In this document: positions 1 to 7,383 of the stretch, piece after piece
How positions within the stretch are numbered: position 1 is the first letter of the stretch
How the letters are laid out: every line of letters begins with the position of its first letter
DNA from: JBGCDD01 sp045105075
GTDB lineage: Bacteria > Pseudomonadota > Alphaproteobacteria > Rhodobacterales > Rhodobacteraceae
Length of the DNA: 36,984 nucleotides
Direction: 5' to 3'
Assembly: GCA_045105075.1 (NCBI GenBank)
Contig: JBGCDD010000233.1
Coordinates: 1-36,984 of the forward strand
Notes under the pieces: generated by a model
The model's input: only the letters and a program-made list of their open reading frames with translations
Told to the model about the DNA's origin: nothing
Databases searched by the model: none
Translations under genes and position numbers: made by a program

Positions 1-201
1 GCGTCCGACGTCGACCCAACGGCACAGAAACGGCGCAAGAAAGTCGAGATGCTGTTTGCCCACCTCAAACGCATCCTCGGGTTGGGACGGCTCCGAATAC
101 GAGGCCCCTGCGGTGTTCAAGACAAGTTCACCCTCGCAGCAACCGCCCAAAACCTCCGGACGTTAGCGAAACTCAAACCAATGGTGCCCGTCATAGCCTA
201 G
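1..201 (+). CDS. IS1182-like transposase, C-terminal fragment (cut by window edge)
   Basis: The frame is open from base 1 to a TAG at 199-201 and gives 66 residues. The stretch with KKVEMLFAHLKRILGLGRLR followed by RGPCGVQD and TLAATAQNLRTLAKL is the conserved C-terminal end of DDE transposases of the IS1182 group (IS5-like superfamily), which cut and paste or copy the element. The catalytic DDE residues would lie left of the window, so I cannot say whether the whole gene is intact. The downstream bases 202-306 carry no gene but include a plausible element end near 272-290. The neighbour is a second, unrelated dead transposase, which marks this edge as an insertion hotspot. The family call is fairly sure; the exact IS name is not known. 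Confidence 0.75.
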   Translation, partial: ASDVDPTAQKRRKKVEMLFAHLKRILGLGRLRIRGPCGVQDKFTLAATAQNLRTLAKLKPMVPVIA

Positions 202-271
202 AAAGGCGGCACGCCCCTAGATTGTTCAATCAAACACACAACCAAGTTCGCCTCAAAACGTAAGATCAAAC

Positions 272-290
272 GGCTTCTTCAACAAAATCG
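272..290. repeat. Candidate terminal end of the IS1182-like element
   Basis: The bases ggcttcttcaacaaaatcg resemble the terminal inverted repeat often seen at the ends of IS1182/IS5-type elements, and lie about 70 bases after the transposase stop, the right distance for an element end. The matching left repeat is outside the window, so this is inference from memory of the family. Confidence 0.35.
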
Positions 291-306
291 ACTCAGAACG
301 GCCATC

Positions 307-1468
307 GGATGCGGCGCAGGACGCCATATCATTGGCGAAGATGTGAGTGGACAGCGGGATATCGTGCCGGGCCCAGTTCCGCGCCATCGTCACTCACCGT
401 CCCAAGTCTGCAAGCTGGTTCTGCGAGGCGGGGATCGTTCGAGCACCTGCAACACCACGCCTGATCGAAGGCGGCCTGCGAACCGAGGCCACTATCGCCA
501 GTGTCATCGTCGCAAAGTCTGCAGACCATTTGCTGTGATACCGTCAAAGCCAAATCCATGCCCGACTGGGCGTCGATATCGATAGCTCCACTTCAGCCTT
601 CCGGATCGGCAAGGCGGCACATGCGTTGAAACATGTTCATCATGCACTACTTGCCGATCTCAAAGCATCGGCAAAGCTTTTCATGGACAAGACACCAGCC
701 CAAGTCCTCGATCCGGGCCGTGGAAAGACAAAGCAGGGCTCCTTTGGGGCGCCCGCCCGCGATGATCGCGCATAAAACGGGCCAGAGCCACCGGGCTTGA
801 CCTTTACCTATGCGCCGGAGCGGTCCGGCAAATACGCATCTGAGATATCGCAGGGCTTTAGCGGCATACTGCAAGTGGACGGCTGTGTCAGATACAACCG
901 CGTGCTTGATCTGCGGGACAATCTACCGATCCAATTGGCGTATTGCTCGCAGGCTGTACGAGCAGACCCACAACACTGTCACCTCCATCGCCGAGGAAGG
1001 GCTCCAGCAGATCGCGGCACATTACCGGATCGAAGCGCAGGCGCGCGGTCAATCAGCCGAAGAACGCCTCGCCATCCGGTGGCAAAAGCACGCACCCAAG
1101 ATCGAGGTGTTTAATCGCCGGCTGGGTCAGGCCAGATCGCAGGTAACCGCAAAATCCCCAACCGGTGATGCCCTCAAATTCATTGCAAATACTGGAATGG
1201 CCCAATCCGGTTCTTGTCCGATGGTCGCATCGAAATGGACAGCAACGCCGCCTGTCATCGATACCTCGTATCGGCGCTCGGGCAGCGGTGCCAGCGCACG
1301 ATCCGCCCAATCGCACGACAGAGAAAGAATGCGCGCTTCGCGGCTCATGACGTAAGAGCACAAAACGGGGCAATGCGCGCGTCACTCATCCAGACCTTCA
1401 AAATGAACCAGGTCGCGCCGCATGCCTACATAACCGGCGTCGTTCCAGCTATCGTTAACGGTCACTGA
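307..1468 (+). pseudogene. Decayed IS66-family transposase (TnpC-like)
   Basis: No single frame is open, but successive frames on this strand follow the IS66 TnpC protein in order. The early part reads IIGEDVSGQRDIVP. It is followed by PATPRLIEGGLRTEATIAS and KSADHL, then by KASAKLFMDKTPAQVLDPGR and GKTKQG. Later come FTYAPERSGKYAS with GFSGILQVDG, then IAAHYRIEAQARGQSAEER, DGRIEMDSNAA and RPIARQRKNARFAAHD. The last recognisable piece is ASLIQTFKMNQVAPHAY with IVNGH, ending near 1468. Several frameshifts and in-frame stops (for example near 770) and many substitutions show it is old and inactive. The tnpA and tnpB partners of IS66 elements are not seen. Bases 1469-1668 hold no gene that I can recognise; a sequence resembling a worn IS66 right end (cgcgtttac, about 1502) is possible but weak. 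Confidence 0.85.
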
Positions 1469-1668
1469 CAAAAACGGCTGCCGTGTAGGTGCGGGCTAAG
1501 CCGCGTTTACAGTCGGTCAAAATGGGCCAATCAAATCACCCGAGCGTAAACTGGAAGCGCCGATCCCTCCTCAGGCTCGGCGCATCATGCCAGATGATTG
1601 ATCACGTTCGTCAAAACCAAAGCACCGCCCTATCGCGCGGGTGAAACCTCAACAGGCGCATCATTTGG

Positions 1669-2886
1669 TCACGAGATTTCAATCCGGGGAACGACCGTGA
1701 CAAATTGCGTGCCTTGCTCGGCCAGATGCGCATTTTGCGTGCGGATTTCACCCGTAATGTGCCAGGGAAGGATGATAATGTAATCCGGTCGCGCCCTGTC
1801 GAGCGCTTCTGGCGCCAGGATCGGGATGTGGCTGCCGGGCAGGAACCGCCCTATTTTTGAGCGCGCCGCGTCGCACACAAAGGGCAGCAGATCCGGCTTT
1901 ATGCCTGCGTAGTTCAACAGCGTGTTGCCCTTGGCCGCCGCGCCATAAGCCGCGACCGTTTTGCCATCGCCCTGGGCTGTTATCAAAAACTGGACAAAGT
2001 CATTTTTGACACTGTTCGCGGCGGTTTGAAAATCAATGTAAAATGCGTCCGTATCCATGCCCCGCGCGCGCTCTTCGGCGGCCAAATCGTTCACAACCTG
2101 GGCACGCACGTGCCGGGCATCGGTGCGGCATGCATAAATCCGCAAGCTGCCGTCATGTGTTGTCAGTTCCTCAACATCAAACACGCGCAGATCACAGGCC
2201 GCCATGATCTGTTCAACCGCAAACAGTGACAGATAGGAAAAATGCTCGTGATGAACGGTGTCGAACTGGTTGAATTCGACCAGCCGCATCAGATGTGAAA
2301 ATTCCAGTGTGATCACCCCTTGCGGTTTTAAGGCAAGGTAAAGCCCACGGGTAAAGTCATTGATATCAGGCACATCAGCATAAACATTATTGGCGATGAT
2401 CAGATCCGCAGGGTCCAGCGACGCCGCCATTTCTTCGCCAAAGAACTCCTGCAGCACCGGAACGCCCAAATCGATTGCTGTTTTGGCGGTGGCGCGCGTC
2501 GGCTCGATTCCAAGGCACGGAATGTTGGCGGCCACGAAGTTTTTCAACAAATATCCATCGTTGCTGGCGACCTCGATCACATGGCTGTCGCGGGTCAGGC
2601 CCAAGCGTTTGGTGATCATATCGCTGTAGGTTGCGGCGTGATCCAACCAACTGCGTGAATTTGATGAAAAATGGGCGAATTCTGCAGCAAAATGGGCGTC
2701 AGCTTCCGCAAAACTCTCGGTCTGAACCAAACGACAGTTGGAACAGGCCCAAAGCCGCAGCGGAAAGCTGGTTTCAGGGCGCGACAAATCCTCGGGCTTT
2801 AAAAATTTGCCCGACGGTGGTGCGTGGCCCAGATCAAGGAATCGCGTGGTCAGGACCGTTTGGCAATGGCGACAGAGATGGCTCAC
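1669..2886 (-). CDS. Zinc-finger class I SAM-dependent C-methyltransferase (NDP-sugar type)
   Basis: The product has 405 residues in three parts typical of sugar C-methyltransferases such as TylC3. An N-terminal zinc-binding domain has C5-x2-C8 and C48-x2-C51. The SAM-binding fold carries VIEVASNDGYLLKNF at about 103-117. A C-terminal domain has the family motif AYGAAAKGNTLLNY followed by FVCDAARSKIGRFLPGS. Such enzymes transfer a methyl group from S-adenosylmethionine to a carbon of a nucleotide-linked 4-keto-deoxyhexose in the cytoplasm, before the sugar enters a surface polysaccharide. Translation starts at GTG (2884-2886), which overlaps the stop of a 28-codon ORF, so it is probably coupled to upstream translation. 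The gene looks intact. It follows rfbG, whose 4-keto-6-deoxyglucose product is the right kind of substrate. The exact sugar and position methylated cannot be read from sequence. Confidence 0.85.
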   Translation of the reverse strand: MSHLCRHCQTVLTTRFLDLGHAPPSGKFLKPEDLSRPETSFPLRLWACSNCRLVQTESFAEADAHFAAEFAHFSSNSRSWLDHAATYSDMITKRLGLTRDSHVIEVASNDGYLLKNFVAANIPCLGIEPTRATAKTAIDLGVPVLQEFFGEEMAASLDPADLIIANNVYADVPDINDFTRGLYLALKPQGVITLEFSHLMRLVEFNQFDTVHHEHFSYLSLFAVEQIMAACDLRVFDVEELTTHDGSLRIYACRTDARHVRAQVVNDLAAEERARGMDTDAFYIDFQTAANSVKNDFVQFLITAQGDGKTVAAYGAAAKGNTLLNYAGIKPDLLPFVCDAARSKIGRFLPGSHIPILAPEALDRARPDYIIILPWHITGEIRTQNAHLAEQGTQFVTVVPRIEIS

Positions 2887-2969
2887 AGCACGGGTACATC
2901 CTTGAAAGCGGGCAGCGATTTACCGCGGGCAAAGACCGGTGTTCCAAAAGTCAGACAAGCGAACCTCAT
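2883..2969 (-). CDS. 28-codon coupled mini-ORF between rfbG and the methyltransferase, possible gene remnant
   Basis: An ATG at 2967-2969 overlaps the rfbG stop (ATGA). The frame runs 28 residues, beginning MRFACLTFGTPVFARG and ending KDVPVL, and its TGA at 2883-2885 overlaps the GTG start of the methyltransferase (GTGA). It therefore fills the gap between the two genes exactly. The N-terminus faintly recalls the start of NAD-dependent epimerase/dehydratases (MRxxLVTGGTGFIGR), but the glycine motif is not preserved. It could be an internally deleted sugar epimerase whose two ends remain, or a leader-like ORF that keeps ribosomes coupled. No function is claimed. Confidence 0.4.
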   Translation of the reverse strand: MRFACLTFGTPVFARGKSLPAFKDVPVL

Positions 2970-4003
2970 GTGTCCTCAAAGCCCTGGATCTGCGCCAGCG
3001 TGACCCCCAAAGGATCCCCGCCTTCGGCCACGTCACGATACCAAATCACTGTGCGTTTGACCGCTTCTTGCAGATCCCAGCGTGGCGCATAGCCCAGATC
3101 GGCACGCGCGCTTTCGATGCCTAGGCTCAGCATGTCTTCTTTATGCGGCGCGCCCGGTTTGGAATGGTCCTCCCACGCGCCCGGCCAATGCGCCAATGCC
3201 ATCTCGACCAACGCTTTGACCGGTTTTGCATCTCCGGTTTCGGGTCCAAAATTGTAGCTTTCGCCCACCTTGCCCTCAAACAATTTGCGCGCCAGCTTGA
3301 GATAGCCCGACAGCGGCTCGAGCACATGTTGCCAAGGGTGAATGGCGTTGGGATCGCGCAGCTTGATCGGGGTTTTGGCAGCCAACGCGCGCATCATATC
3401 GGGCACCAACCGGTCGGAGGCCCACTCGCCACCGCCGATCACATTGCCGGCCCGCGCCGAAGCAATACGTACCGGATGATCCTTGAAAAACGACGCCCGG
3501 TAGCTGGCGATCAACATCTCAGTCGCGGCCTTGCTGGCACTATAGGGATCATGTCCGCCCAGCGGGTCAGACTCGCGGTAAGGATGCGGCCATTGCCGAT
3601 TTTGATAGACTTTATCGGCCGTTACCATGACCACAGCGCAGCGACGCTTGCGCTTGCGCAAAGCCTCCAAAATATGGGCAGATCCCATGACATTTGTGTT
3701 CCAAATGCCCAGCGTGTCATCCTGACTGCCCCGAGCCATCGGGTGTGCGGCCAGATGAAACACCACATCCGGATCAACTTCGCCAATCGCACTGTCCACC
3801 AGGTTGCGATCGCAAATATCACCGATGCAATTGTTGATACGCACGGCCAAACCCAACTGATCGAACAACGACGGGTCCGTGTCCGGGGCCAGCGCCACGC
3901 CATAGACATCTGCGCCAAGCGTGCTGAGCCAGAGCGCCAACCAGCTGCCTTGGAACCCGGTATGGCCCGTCAGCAGCACGCGTTTGCCCGCCCAAAAACT
4001 CAT
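2966..4003 (-). CDS. rfbG: CDP-glucose 4,6-dehydratase
   Basis: The product has 345 residues and is an extended short-chain dehydrogenase. It converts CDP-glucose to CDP-4-keto-6-deoxyglucose with bound NAD in the cytoplasm, the entry step to 3,6-dideoxyhexoses and branched sugars. The Rossmann motif TGHTGFQGSW is at 12-21, FHLAA at 82-86, the catalytic threonine region TADKVYQNRQW at 128-138, and YSASK with the catalytic Tyr/Lys at 154-158 after PLGGHDP. Length and motifs are those of a working enzyme. I chose the ATG at 4001-4003 because it has a GGAGA upstream and matches the family N-terminus; a longer TTG start at 4033 adds ten residues that do not fit the family. The ATG overlaps the stop of the ruined rfbF by four bases. 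With rfbF dead, its substrate must come from elsewhere or the gene may now be idle. Confidence 0.9.
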   Translation of the reverse strand: MSFWAGKRVLLTGHTGFQGSWLALWLSTLGADVYGVALAPDTDPSLFDQLGLAVRINNCIGDICDRNLVDSAIGEVDPDVVFHLAAHPMARGSQDDTLGIWNTNVMGSAHILEALRKRKRRCAVVMVTADKVYQNRQWPHPYRESDPLGGHDPYSASKAATEMLIASYRASFFKDHPVRIASARAGNVIGGGEWASDRLVPDMMRALAAKTPIKLRDPNAIHPWQHVLEPLSGYLKLARKLFEGKVGESYNFGPETGDAKPVKALVEMALAHWPGAWEDHSKPGAPHKEDMLSLGIESARADLGYAPRWDLQEAVKRTVIWYRDVAEGGDPLGVTLAQIQGFEDT

Positions 4004-4638
4004 GCCCAGAGTCTCCGGCCCACTTGCCCGCAAGCCCCAAGCCGTGCGACGTCGTGCAGCGAACAGGCCAACGCCCAGAAACCAGCGGGTTTGACCATCG
4101 CCAAATCGCGATCCTGCGCTGATCCCACGAGCAGGACTGTTTCAACCGCCATGTTGTCGCCGGTGTGGGGATCGAAGATCGAAGCCTTGCGCGGCACGTA
4201 TCCGCCGTCGGCCTTTTGATTGCGGGGCTGATGTTTCTCCTGACAACGGGTCACCCTATCGCCATCAATGCCGATCCGCGCCCAGGCTAGGATTGCGCTG
4301 ACTGTCGCAGCACAGCTTTTGAATGTGCGAAACGACGTCAAACCCATCTTGCCAAAACCAAACCTGCGGTTCGTTTGAGTGCACGGTACAATCGCGAGCT
4401 TTGTCAGAGCGCTGCTCGCGCCGAATATCTGCCGCCAACGCTTGGCGATCTTGGCTTTGATCATACGGCTTTTATTGGCACAGCCAGCCCTGAAACTGGC
4501 GCTGCCGTGTTGCCCTAACACCGTCATGATGTGCTGCTTGGGTGGGTCGCCAACGATCCTGATCATTGGGTTTGGTCGCAGGTGCGGATCGTCTCCGGTG
4601 CACGTGCCACGTCCCCTTGCCAGAATGACTGTTTTCAC
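4000..4638 (-). pseudogene. rfbF: Degenerate glucose-1-phosphate cytidylyltransferase (rfbF), in frame but deleted and mutated
   Basis: The frame from GTG at 4636-4638 to TGA at 4000-4002 stays open for 212 residues and is clearly derived from RfbF, which makes CDP-glucose from CTP and glucose-1-phosphate. The start VKTVILARGRGTC corresponds to the family's VILAGGLGTR, and HLRPNPMI to LRPKPMI. The later GIDGDRVTRCQEKHQ corresponds to DGDRVTRFQEKP, and the end KPAGFWALACSLHDVARL to the HxGFWQPMDTLRD region. The nucleotidyltransferase signature has lost its key Gly and Arg, and the catalytic Lys of PKPM is Asn. About 45 residues that should hold the TGGRLxR and TYGDG motifs are missing between residues 103 and 110. 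The family is normally about 257 residues. It cannot be active as read. The ATGA overlap with rfbG preserves the original operon joint. Confidence 0.8.
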
Positions 4639-4714
4639 TTCGCGATCTGCCCGATGTTCGTGTCGCATTTGGATACACCCATCACCGCTTTCTCACAAGC
4701 CATTGGAACAGCCA

Positions 4715-4748
4715 TAAAAAAAGGCCACGCAGAACGCGCAGCCTTTTT
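4715..4748 (-). terminator. Rho-independent terminator after rpsI
   Basis: Read on the minus strand, AAAGGC and GCCTTT enclose a short GC-rich interior and are followed by a run of seven T residues, 19 bases after the rpsI stop. The plus-strand reading also ends in five T, so it may work in both directions and shield the decayed sugar cluster from ribosomal-protein transcription. Confidence 0.75.
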
Positions 4749-4766
4749 CGTAAAGTTTGGCGAAGA

Positions 4767-5255
4767 TTAACGCTTGGAGAACTGGAAGCTCTTACGTGCT
4801 TTGGCCTTACCGTATTTCTTACGTTCCACCACGCGGCTGTCGCGGGTCAAGAAACCAGCCGCCTTCAGGGCGCCACGCAAGGACGGATCATAAAGCTGCA
4901 GTGCTTTGGAAATACCGTGTTTGACCGCACCGGCCTGACCGGACAGACCGCCGCCTTTGACCGTTGCCATCACGTCAAACTGATCTTCGACACCGGCCAC
5001 CGTGAAGGGTTGGCGCAGGATCATCTGCAACACCGGGCGCGCGAAATATTCGGGCATGGTTTTGCCGTTGACGATCACTTTGCCCGAGCCAGGCTTGATC
5101 CACACACGGGCCACCGCATCTTTGCGTTTGCCTGTCGCATAGGACCGCCCAAGTGCGTCGCGCACGGGTTCGCGCGGGGTCAGTTCGACCACGGGCGTGG
5201 CGTCCAGACCGGCGACAGTGTTCAGATCTTCGAGAGTTTGGATTTCATCAGCCAT
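4767..5255 (-). CDS. rpsI: 30S ribosomal protein S9
   Basis: The product has 162 residues. The S9 core begins about residue 38 with YATGKRKDAVARVWIKPG and includes VNGKTMPEYF and the glycine-rich KGGGLSGQAGA. It ends with the basic tail KYGKAKARKSFQFSKR, whose final SKR reaches the P-site tRNA in the ribosome. The roughly 35-residue acidic N-terminal extension before the core is common in alphaproteobacteria. It lies six bases downstream of rplM, forming the conserved rplM-rpsI operon, and is followed by a terminator. Nothing unusual is seen. Confidence 0.97.
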   Translation of the reverse strand: MADEIQTLEDLNTVAGLDATPVVELTPREPVRDALGRSYATGKRKDAVARVWIKPGSGKVIVNGKTMPEYFARPVLQMILRQPFTVAGVEDQFDVMATVKGGGLSGQAGAVKHGISKALQLYDPSLRGALKAAGFLTRDSRVVERKKYGKAKARKSFQFSKR

Positions 5256-5261
5256 CTGTCA

Positions 5262-5720
5262 TCAGCTCCGGGTGTTTTTCTTGTTCATGGCCTTAACGTC
5301 CAGAACTTCGGGGCTTTGCGCCTCGTGAGGGTGATCGGTGCCGGCATAGACACGCAGGTTGGTCATCAGCTGGCGCGACAGACGGTTGCCCGGCAGCATA
5401 CGCTTGACCGCTTGCGTCACCACACGTTCGGGGTGCGCGCCATCCAGGATCTGCTGCTTGGTGCGCGATTTGATCCCACCGGGATAGCCGGTGTGCCAGT
5501 AAAAATGCTCTTCGCGTTTTTTGCCGGTCATCTGGATTTTTTCCGCATTGATGATGATGACATTGTCACCCATATCCATGTGCGGCGTAAAAGAAGGCTT
5601 GTGCTTGCCACGCAGACGCATGGCGATGATCGACGCAAGACGGCCCAGAACAACGCCTTCGGCGTCGATCAGGATCCATTTCTTATCGATCTCTGCTGGT
5701 GTGGCAGAAAAGGTTTTCAT
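5262..5720 (-). CDS. rplM: 50S ribosomal protein L13
   Basis: The product has 152 residues starting MKTFSATPAEIDKKW, with the L13 hallmarks WILIDAEGVVLGRLAS, LRGKHKPSFTPHMDMGD, VIIINAEKI, GYPGGIKSRT and AVKRMLPGN. It is an early-assembly protein of the large ribosomal subunit. I chose the ATG at 5718-5720; a 12-residue longer frame exists upstream but does not belong to the family. It is the first gene of the rplM-rpsI pair. A promoter candidate lies 60-90 bases upstream. Confidence 0.97.
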   Translation of the reverse strand: MKTFSATPAEIDKKWILIDAEGVVLGRLASIIAMRLRGKHKPSFTPHMDMGDNVIIINAEKIQMTGKKREEHFYWHTGYPGGIKSRTKQQILDGAHPERVVTQAVKRMLPGNRLSRQLMTNLRVYAGTDHPHEAQSPEVLDVKAMNKKNTRS

Positions 5721-5779
5721 GAACGTGGTCCCGTTTGACAGTGCTGGCAGGGTCATCCCTGCGCGGATTTGATCATCGG

Positions 5780-5808
5780 GGTTTACGGCTCAAGCCGCGC
5801 CCAGTCAA
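5780..5808 (-). promoter_or_regulatory. Candidate sigma-70 promoter for rplM-rpsI
   Basis: On the minus strand, TTGACT (5803-5808) and TAAACC (5780-5785) are separated by 17 bases. The -35 is strong and the -10 moderate. The position, about 60 bases before the rplM ATG in a 157-base gap between divergent genes, fits a ribosomal-protein promoter. The AT-rich bases around 5840-5880 on the far side could act as an UP-like element. Confidence 0.5.
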
Positions 5809-5877
5809 CTGCGAAATGGCGGCATTAACCTTTGTAAATCAATGGCTTGAAAATATGGTATTAAAATACCGCAAAAA

Positions 5878-6303
5878 TCACGCAGCGTCCGGCGGGATCG
5901 CATAGGTGACCGAGGCATGGGCCACCCGCTTGTCAGACCCTTCCGACATGATATGCACATCCCCCACCGCCAACAGCTTGCCCAATTTCAACAAGGTGCA
6001 ATCGGCCAGCAAATCAACGCCGGCCACCGGTTTGCGCATGAAATCAATCGACAAATTGGTTGTTACCGCCAACGGCTTGGGTCCGATCATCGCCATCACC
6101 AACGCATAAACACAGACATCAGCCAGCGCGAACATCGACGGGCCCGACACTGTGTTGCCTGGGCGCAGATGCCGCTCTGCCACGTTGAGACGCATAATAA
6201 TGCGATGACTTTCCAAGTGATCGATGCTGAAATCGCCGCGCACCTGCGGGAAAACCTCGTCCAAAAACGCCATCACCTGATCGCCGTTCAACATCAAAGC
6301 CAT
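5878..6303 (-). CDS. PaaI-family (hotdog-fold) acyl-CoA thioesterase
   Basis: The product has 141 residues with the single hotdog domain of the PaaI/YbgC-like thioesterases. The central helix region reads GNTVSGPSMFALADVCVYA, and the following strand LAVTTNLSIDFMRKP is typical of PaaI-type enzymes, where the substrate thioester is bound across a dimer. It probably hydrolyses an acyl- or aryl-CoA in the cytoplasm; the substrate is not readable. The ATG at 6301-6303 has GGAAAGG just upstream and is preferred over a TTG five codons earlier. It is divergent from the crotonase-like gene, with 58 bases between them, so both may serve acyl-CoA metabolism. Confidence 0.85.
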   Translation of the reverse strand: MALMLNGDQVMAFLDEVFPQVRGDFSIDHLESHRIIMRLNVAERHLRPGNTVSGPSMFALADVCVYALVMAMIGPKPLAVTTNLSIDFMRKPVAGVDLLADCTLLKLGKLLAVGDVHIMSEGSDKRVAHASVTYAIPPDAA

Positions 6304-6361
6304 GCTTTTCCTTTCCAACTGCTGCCTTTAGAGTTGGCCCAAGACAGCAACGGAGAGCAAG

Positions 6362-7147
6362 ATGGCAATTCTGGAACGTCACGACGCAGCAGGTGTGGCG
6401 CATTTGAAAATGAACGCGCCCGACCGGTTGAATGCCTTGTCCGAAGAAATGCTGGACGCGCTGCAAACCCAGTTTGACGGGCTCAAAACCGACACAACTG
6501 TACGGGCAGTGGTCCTGTCGGGGGCCGGCAAAGCGTTCTGCGCCGGGCATGACCTGAAGCAAATGACCGCCGCGCGTCAGGCCGAGGATGGCGGCAAGGC
6601 GTATTTCAAAGAGCTGTTTGACCGCTGTGCGGCCATGATGACCACGATTCAGACCTTGCCGCAGCCGGTGATCGCGCAAGTCCATGGCATTGCCACCGCC
6701 GCCGGCTGCCAATTGGTGGGATCATGCGACATGGCCGTGGCCGACACGGAAACCCGCTTTGGGGTGAACGGTGTCAACATTGGGCTGTTCTGTTCGACCC
6801 CAATGGTCGCCCTGTCACGCAACATCCCGCGCAAAAAAGCGTTTGAGATGCTGACCACCGGCAGTTTTATCCCTGCCACTGAAGCTGAAAGACTGGGATT
6901 GATCAACAAAGTCGTGGCGGTCAATGATCTGGGTGATGCCACGCAACAGATGGCGCAAACCGTGGCCGACAAACTGGCCGTGGCGGTCAAAATCGGAAAA
7001 GAGGCATTTTATAGGCAAATTGAGATGAACCTCGAATCAGCCTATGCCTATACCGGCGATGTGATGGTCGAAAACATGCTGGATCGCGACACCCAAGAGG
7101 GGATTTCGGCATTTATCGACAAACGCCCCCCTGATTGGACGCAATAG
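6362..7147 (+). CDS. Enoyl-CoA hydratase/isomerase family protein (ECHDC3-like), both catalytic Glu absent
   Basis: The product has 261 residues with the crotonase fold. The oxyanion-hole motif GAGKAFCAGHDLKQM (about 54-68) and GIATAAGCQLVGSCDMAVA (about 109-127) are clear, as is the C-terminal helix with KRPPDW. In hydratases the second motif carries Glu144 and the next QPE motif carries Glu164 (rat numbering). Here the equivalents read GCQ and GVNG, so neither glutamate is present. The sequence GLFCSTPMVALSRN is typical of the ECHDC3 branch, whose reaction is poorly defined. It should not be called an active hydratase on this evidence. GGAGAG lies six bases before the ATG. It is transcribed divergently from the thioesterase gene. 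Confidence 0.85.
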   Translation: MAILERHDAAGVAHLKMNAPDRLNALSEEMLDALQTQFDGLKTDTTVRAVVLSGAGKAFCAGHDLKQMTAARQAEDGGKAYFKELFDRCAAMMTTIQTLPQPVIAQVHGIATAAGCQLVGSCDMAVADTETRFGVNGVNIGLFCSTPMVALSRNIPRKKAFEMLTTGSFIPATEAERLGLINKVVAVNDLGDATQQMAQTVADKLAVAVKIGKEAFYRQIEMNLESAYAYTGDVMVENMLDRDTQEGISAFIDKRPPDWTQ

Positions 7148-7247
7148 GTGAACTTTACGCTGTAATCCCTTATTATTGTTTCCAAATTAGCCCTTTCAAT
7201 CTGGGCACAACTGTGGCATAACATTGGCAGGCAAACGCCCATACGCA

Positions 7248-7328
7248 TTTTGGGTCGCCGCCTGCGGAAGGTTCCTCCAAACCGGGTCTCTCACCGGTTC
7301 AACATTCCCGCAGCGGCGACCCCAAAAA
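7248..7328. other. Long imperfect hairpin upstream of trmFO
   Basis: The arm 7248-7267 (ttttgggtcgccgcctgcgg) pairs with 7308-7327 with only a one-base shift. Pairing continues as AAgGTT against AACaTT, then a cctcca bulge, and is capped by a perfect AACCGG (7280-7285) / CCGGTT (7294-7299) hairpin with an eight-base loop. Neither strand has a T-run after the structure, so it is not an ordinary terminator. The SRP RNA core motif is absent and it is too short for 6S RNA. It lies in the 236-base gap between the crotonase gene and trmFO and could be a structured leader or small RNA. Its function is unknown. Confidence 0.5.
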
Positions 7329-7383
7329 GCCCTCTCCTCATAATCAACTTTTCCCCCACTGGGGATCGCGCTATGTCACGCCT

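Noticed and set aside
329..1385. Several short open frames on both strands within the IS66 remnant
   Set aside because: They are pieces or shadows of one decayed transposase; none has a ribosome site or an independent match.
3143..4219. 358-codon plus-strand frame opposite rfbG
   Set aside because: It is the antisense of a gene with full catalytic motifs and has no features of its own.
7248..7328. SRP RNA or 6S RNA
   Set aside because: The GGAAGG-AGCAG apical core of SRP RNA is absent on both strands, and the structure is too short and lacks the large central bubble of 6S RNA.
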